DNA of 64,000 nt from an uncultured Lachnospiraceae bacterium (GTDB taxonomy: Bacteria; Bacillota; Clostridia; Lachnospirales; Lachnospiraceae), in the NCBI GenBank assembly GCA_944383545.1, contig CALWPY010000001.1, positions 327,899 through 391,898 on the forward strand, given 5' to 3'. Under the pieces are notes generated by a model. The model was not told the DNA's origin and made no database searches. It saw nothing but the letters and a program-made list of their open reading frames with translations. Positions 60,447 through 64,000 of this stretch are shown piece by piece (position 1 is the stretch's first letter; the number at the start of each line of letters is the position of its first letter). The position numbers and the translations under genes were made by a program.

Positions 60447-61541
60447 ATGAATAATTCGTACACATTATATAAGGACAAATTAAAGGGAGAGTATTTTGAA
60501 GTGTTTGACAGGATAGAGCTTTACGGTATTACGCACAACGCAGGCACGGCAGATGAATTTGAGGAGAGGATGATGAACTTTTTAGACGACCTGCTTTCTG
60601 CGCAGAAAAACGGAAAGCCTGCAGCAAAGATTACAGGAAATGATATAGAAGGCTTTTGCAGGATGTATTTTGAAAAGGCAACAATCAGGGAAAGGCTTGC
60701 TGCTGTTCCAAAATCATTTATCTTTCTTGCATGGATAATGCTGATATTTGGATTGCTGGAGATTATCATCACCGCCTTTGAAACTGAGGCAGTCATTTCC
60801 GTTTGGGATGTGCAGGCGGATATGGCTCCATGCATTATAGGAGGAATGGTTGGACTTATAATAGGATTCATTATCGAAATATTGATAACTGCCGCGAGAC
60901 CCGTGATTTTTAAGGCAAAATGGCTTACCTCCGGCAGGATTTACATAATGGTTATAGCACTATTTGTGTTGGGAGTAATAGCTGTCATGATTTTTGAATC
61001 TGACATTGAAGCGGAGACTCCGGCAATGATACTTGTGCTTGCTTCGGGAGGATATATAATCTTATATTATGTGGTGAAAGCAGTTATTAATCTTAAAAAA
61101 CACGGCAGCGTGCATAAACCGAAGGATAAGGTTTCGTTTTTTAAATTAGTGGATGAAAACGTAATAAACGACATGCCAATGGAACTAAAAAAGCGTTATG
61201 AAAAGATAAACGAGAAGAATTTAAAAAAGGGAAAATCGCCTGTTACTCCGGAAGAATACATGGAGAAGCTTAGGAAAGAGGCAATAAATGACAGGAAAGG
61301 AAATTTTGTAGTCATAGTTATAATTATGACTGTATGCCTGGGCGTAATTATACATGAAGCAATTACTGCGGGACTTATTAATGGGGGAATAATGCTTCTT
61401 ATGTATATTGTCATTGAAGTGCCGATTCTGAAGTGGTGCTATCAGGACGTAAAGGGGCAGGGTTATAAGGCCAGAATTCTTAAAAAATGCGATGAGCTTG
61501 GTGTTAATGTGCTGGAGCTTGCGGATATGGATGAAATTTAA
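60447..61541 (+). CDS. Membrane protein with DUF1048-like N-terminus
   Basis: The N-terminal 80 residues (LKGEYFEVFDRIELYGITHNA..., FLDDLLSAQKNGKPAAKITGNDIEGFCRMYF) resemble the DUF1048/DUF1129 domain often found next to PadR genes. It is followed by about six hydrophobic segments in three pairs (about residues 95-160, 175-220 and 295-345), with a basic loop between the last pairs. The ATG at 60447 follows GGGAGGAAGG and is preferred to an earlier in-frame TTG. The family has no firm function. It is probably controlled by the PadR protein. Confidence 0.7.
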   Translation: MNNSYTLYKDKLKGEYFEVFDRIELYGITHNAGTADEFEERMMNFLDDLLSAQKNGKPAAKITGNDIEGFCRMYFEKATIRERLAAVPKSFIFLAWIMLIFGLLEIIITAFETEAVISVWDVQADMAPCIIGGMVGLIIGFIIEILITAARPVIFKAKWLTSGRIYIMVIALFVLGVIAVMIFESDIEAETPAMILVLASGGYIILYYVVKAVINLKKHGSVHKPKDKVSFFKLVDENVINDMPMELKKRYEKINEKNLKKGKSPVTPEEYMEKLRKEAINDRKGNFVVIVIIMTVCLGVIIHEAITAGLINGGIMLLMYIVIEVPILKWCYQDVKGQGYKARILKKCDELGVNVLELADMDEI

Positions 61542-61585
61542 TAGTATAGAGTCCTTTAATTAGGACAGGCGTTATGTTAAAATGT

Positions 61586-61638
61586 AACCGGGATTAAATA
61601 ATTGGGAAATGAATGCAGTTTTTAATCCCGGTTTTTTG
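61586..61638 (+). terminator. Rho-independent terminator
   Basis: AACCGGGATTAAA (61586-61598) pairs perfectly with TTTAATCCCGGTT (61621-61633) around a 22-base loop, followed by a T run. Confidence 0.85.
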
Positions 61639-61690
61639 CTTAAAAAGATATGTCGGATATCATTTGTTTGGATAAATATGGGAGATATAC

Positions 61691-62683
61691 ATGGCAAAGG
61701 GAATAAATCAGAAGTTAAAAATATTATATCTTTTAAGAATACTTTGGGAAAAAACTGATGACCTGCATGGAATAACAATGTCTGAGATTTTATCTTCTTT
61801 GGAAAGCTACGGGGTAAGTGCTGAAAGGAAAAGCATTTACAGTGATATTGAAAGCCTGAATTCTTTTGGCATAGATATAACATGTGAAAAACGTGACAGA
61901 AATTATTACTATCACCTTTCGGGAAGAATGTTTGAACTGCCCGAGCTTAAACTGTTGGTGGATTCTGTTCAGGCGTCAAAATTTATTACTGAGAAAAAAT
62001 CCAGTGAGCTCATAAAGAAAATCGAAGGTATGGTGAGTAAATATGAGGCATCACAGCTTCAAAGGCAGGTAATTGTATCGGGTCGTAACAAGGCCATGAA
62101 TGAGAATATCTACTATAATGTAGATAACATTCATACGGCAATAGGTGAAAATTCAAAAATAACATTCCGGTATTTTCAGTGGGATATAAAAAAGAATATG
62201 GTATTTCGCAGAAACGGTGAATTGTATGAGGTAAGCCCATGGGCGTTACTCTGGGATGATGAAAATTATTACATGGTAGCGTTTGACAGCGAAGAAGAGA
62301 AAATTAAGCATTTCCGTGTAGACAAAATGCTTGATATTAATATAAAGGATGAGAAAAGAGAGGGAGAAGCGCTCTTTAATAAGCTTGACATGGCTTCTTA
62401 TTCAAATAAGACATTTGGAATGTTTGGAGGAGAAGAAGTTACAGTCAGGCTTTATTGTGATAACAGTCTTGCAGGAGTAATGCTTGACCGCTTCGGACAG
62501 GATATCTTCATGATACCCGTGGATGATGAACATTTCACGGTGAATGTAAGTGTTGCAATGAGCATGCAGTTTCTGGCATGGGTATTTGCTTTGGGAGAAG
62601 GGGTAAAGATTGTTGGACCTGAAGCGGTTGTCAGTGAAATGCGTGAGCAGGCTGAAAGGCTTATGAGACAGTACAGGGATTAA
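61691..62683 (+). CDS. WYL-domain transcriptional regulator
   Basis: The N-terminus has a winged helix (LKILYLLRILWEKTDDLHGIT, VSAERKSIYSDIESLNSFGI) of DeoR type. A WYL domain follows at about residues 145-235 (ITFRYFQW...WALLWDDENYYMVAFD and KHFRVDKML). A C-terminal extension (VTVRLYCDNSLAGVMLDRFG, LAWVFALGEGVKIVGPEAVV) ends the protein. WYL proteins bind ligands, possibly nucleic acids, and regulate defence and DNA-damage genes. It is followed directly by a helicase fragment and a Nudix gene. Confidence 0.92.
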   Translation: MAKGINQKLKILYLLRILWEKTDDLHGITMSEILSSLESYGVSAERKSIYSDIESLNSFGIDITCEKRDRNYYYHLSGRMFELPELKLLVDSVQASKFITEKKSSELIKKIEGMVSKYEASQLQRQVIVSGRNKAMNENIYYNVDNIHTAIGENSKITFRYFQWDIKKNMVFRRNGELYEVSPWALLWDDENYYMVAFDSEEEKIKHFRVDKMLDINIKDEKREGEALFNKLDMASYSNKTFGMFGGEEVTVRLYCDNSLAGVMLDRFGQDIFMIPVDDEHFTVNVSVAMSMQFLAWVFALGEGVKIVGPEAVVSEMREQAERLMRQYRD

Positions 62684-62684
62684 G

Positions 62685-63044
62685 GTAAGAGAAAATATTA
62701 ATTATGATAAATCTGAGAACATAAGCGACTCAACAAAATACGAGGACCATTTTACAGGAAGAAACAGCTTGATTGCGATATCCAAGTCAGGAAGAACGGT
62801 ATCTTCTGAAGATGTCCAGAATTTTCTCCATGCAAAAGAACGTGGAATTAAAGTTCATCTTTTTGTGCGAAAGAATAAGGATGACAAAATATCTAAAGAA
62901 TTTTATTATCTTGGATATATGGAAGCAAGTGATAATGTTAAAGAATTTATAATGCCAAACACTGACAAAACGGCTGTAGAAATAGAGTGGTTATTAGATG
63001 TTCCGGTACGTGAAGATATATATGAATACATTGTAAATGAGTAG
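62685..63044 (+). pseudogene. DUF3427 helicase C-terminal fragment
   Basis: The frame is open through 62685 without a start and reads STKYEDHFTGRNSLIAISKSG, FLHAKERGIKVHLFVRKNKDD, FYYLGYMEAS and VEIEWLLDVPVREDIYEYI. This matches the DUF3427 ending of large DEAD/DEAH helicase-nuclease proteins, with F-VR-N-K and YLG motifs. The first in-frame start (TTG, 62769) would give only 91 residues. About 900 residues of the usual protein are missing. The next gene, a Nudix hydrolase, often accompanies the intact helicase. Confidence 0.65.
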
Positions 63045-63058
63045 AGGAGACGTGCAAC

Positions 63059-63460
63059 ATGAAAACAGTACGAGTAGTAGCGGCGGTAATTAAATCAACA
63101 AATGAAAAAGGTGAGCCTTTAATCTTTGCAACACAACGTGGCTATGGTGAATTTAAAGATGGTTGGGAATTTCCAGGAGGAAAGATTGAAGAAGGCGAAA
63201 CTCCGCCTGAAGCTTTGAAAAGAGAAATAAAGGAAGAACTTGATACGGAAATATCAGTTGGAGAGTTAATTACTACCATAGAATATGATTATCCGACATT
63301 TCACCTCTCAATGGATTGCTTCTGGGCGGAAATTGTATCTGGAGATTTGATATTAAAGGAGCATGAAGCTGCGAGATGGCTAACAAAGGAAGAGATTGAT
63401 ACTGTAGATTGGCTTCCCGCGGATGTGGAGCTGGTGAGTATGATAAGGGATGGAATGTAA
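63059..63460 (+). CDS. Nudix (MutT-like) pyrophosphohydrolase
   Basis: The 133-residue protein has the Nudix box GGKIEEGETPPEALKREIKE followed by ELD, giving G-x5-E-x7-REUxEE. It is preceded by FATQRGYGEFKDGWEFPGG, typical of 8-oxo-dGTP or (d)CTP pyrophosphohydrolases. It cleans the nucleotide pool. GAGGAGACG is the ribosome site. The gene follows the helicase fragment by 14 bases; in intact loci both belong to a helicase-Nudix defence-type pair. Confidence 0.9.
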   Translation: MKTVRVVAAVIKSTNEKGEPLIFATQRGYGEFKDGWEFPGGKIEEGETPPEALKREIKEELDTEISVGELITTIEYDYPTFHLSMDCFWAEIVSGDLILKEHEAARWLTKEEIDTVDWLPADVELVSMIRDGM

Positions 63461-63517
63461 ATTTGGATTTAAAATCTCCTCAATTATGTAGGAAATTTTA
63501 AATCCAAATTTCGTTTT
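63459..63517 (+). terminator. Terminator after the Nudix gene
   Basis: AAATTTGGATTTAAAAT (63459-63475) pairs with ATTTTAAATCCAAATTT (63495-63511) over a 19-base loop, followed by CGTTTTG. The first bases overlap the stop codon of the Nudix gene. Confidence 0.8.
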
Positions 63518-64000
63518 GCAAAGTTTGAACAATAATTTAGTTTTAATTAGTACTTTGAGTCCGTAATATTGGACATATAATGGACTATGCTCAACTTAAG
63601 GAAAACGCAATTTGAAATATAAATATAACATTGATTATGAAATCCAAAATGTATCTATTTATATTTTTTTAATAAAATTGTTATATTTATATTCCAAAAT
63701 GGATTTACATAAATATTATAAGTTTATTTGAATAAATTTGCAATATATAACCTATAACAATTTTCTTAAAGAATATTGACACACAATAAATAACATGATA
63801 CTATTATAAAAAAAGTTGATTATAATTATTGTTAAATAATATGACATAAATATATTTTAAATTACATCATTAAATAACAATCTAATTATGATTGTTAAAT
63901 ATATTAAGAGTTATAATTTTAATAGCCTGCAAATAAAAAGTCAAGGCTAAATTGAAAGAACATTGAAAATTTTATACAGGTTGAAAATTGAGTATCAAAA
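63518..64000 (+). promoter_or_regulatory. AT-rich end region with outward promoter and operators
   Basis: About 80% A+T without a gene. TTGACA (63776-63781), 17 bases, TACTAT (63799-63804) is a strong promoter facing out of the window. Behind it lies AACAATC-N7-GATTGTT (63876-63896), a perfect operator-like palindrome, with further TTGTTAAATA copies near 63830 and 63893. A long imperfect repeat pair, AAATATAAATATAACA with TGTTATATTTATATT, lies at about 63614-63694. The gene served lies beyond position 64000. Confidence 0.5.

Overview
The window looks like a chromosomal segment of a low-GC, AT-rich Firmicute, most likely a gut Lachnospiraceae (Roseburia/Eubacterium/Lachnospira type). The evidence is AGGAGG-type ribosome sites throughout, TTGACA/TATAAT-type promoters, the FtsEX-EnvC-CtpA cluster, an MsmK-type sugar ATPase beside a CdaR-like regulator, a rubredoxin-type flavodiiron protein (FprA), and mobile elements typical of that family. 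No rRNA, tRNA or CRISPR array was found.

Layout. 1-17.5 kb is ordinary core genome: the end of trpA, fprA, a regulator/CPBP protease/ABC exporter cluster, an SDR reductase, LytR_C and YitT proteins, msmK-like ATPase, a CdaR-like regulator, ftsE-ftsX-envC-ctpA, and guaA. From 17.6 to 29.5 kb an integrative mobilizable element sits directly behind guaA. It has excisionase, integrase, MobC-like protein, AAA ATPase, TnpV, an iteron-like array, a folded oriT-like region and a MobV relaxase. Its cargo is one tightly packed defence operon: XRE controller, Vsr, a CCGG-type C5 methyltransferase, an HpaII-type endonuclease, an AbiJ-NTD4 protein, an FRG protein and a DUF262 protein. Matching paired TGATACC repeats lie at both edges.

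29.7-48.3 kb is a second accessory zone, rich in GNAT acetyltransferases, fragments and insertion elements. It holds two paralogous transcription attenuators, each with a 20-residue leader peptide. The two leaders are nearly the same except that tyrosine codons in one are replaced by aspartate codons in the other. The first precedes a tandem-GNAT gene overlapping a broken carbamoyltransferase; the second precedes a decayed nucleoside phosphorylase. Between them lie an IS3-family element and a row of small orphan, immunity-like genes. Further on, a 5.3 kb unit bounded by inverted repeats carries an Mrr-like nuclease, a broken IS1595-like transposase and a sigma/anti-sigma-like pair. Nested within it is a 1.3 kb cassette with 16-bp inverted repeats, a hairpin terminator inside each end and a 26-bp palindromic target duplication.

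48.4-63.5 kb returns to chromosome-like content: a Xer-type recombinase, a rhomboid protease, a LysR/flavoprotein/YeiH group, a polyamine-type three-gene cluster (glutathionylspermidine synthase-like, unknown, homospermidine synthase-like), LemA with a DUF2207 protein, PadR with a membrane partner, a WYL regulator, and a DUF3427 helicase fragment beside a Nudix hydrolase. The last 500 bases are very AT-rich and hold a strong promoter firing out of the window.

Protein family names are from recognition of motifs by eye; no database search was run.
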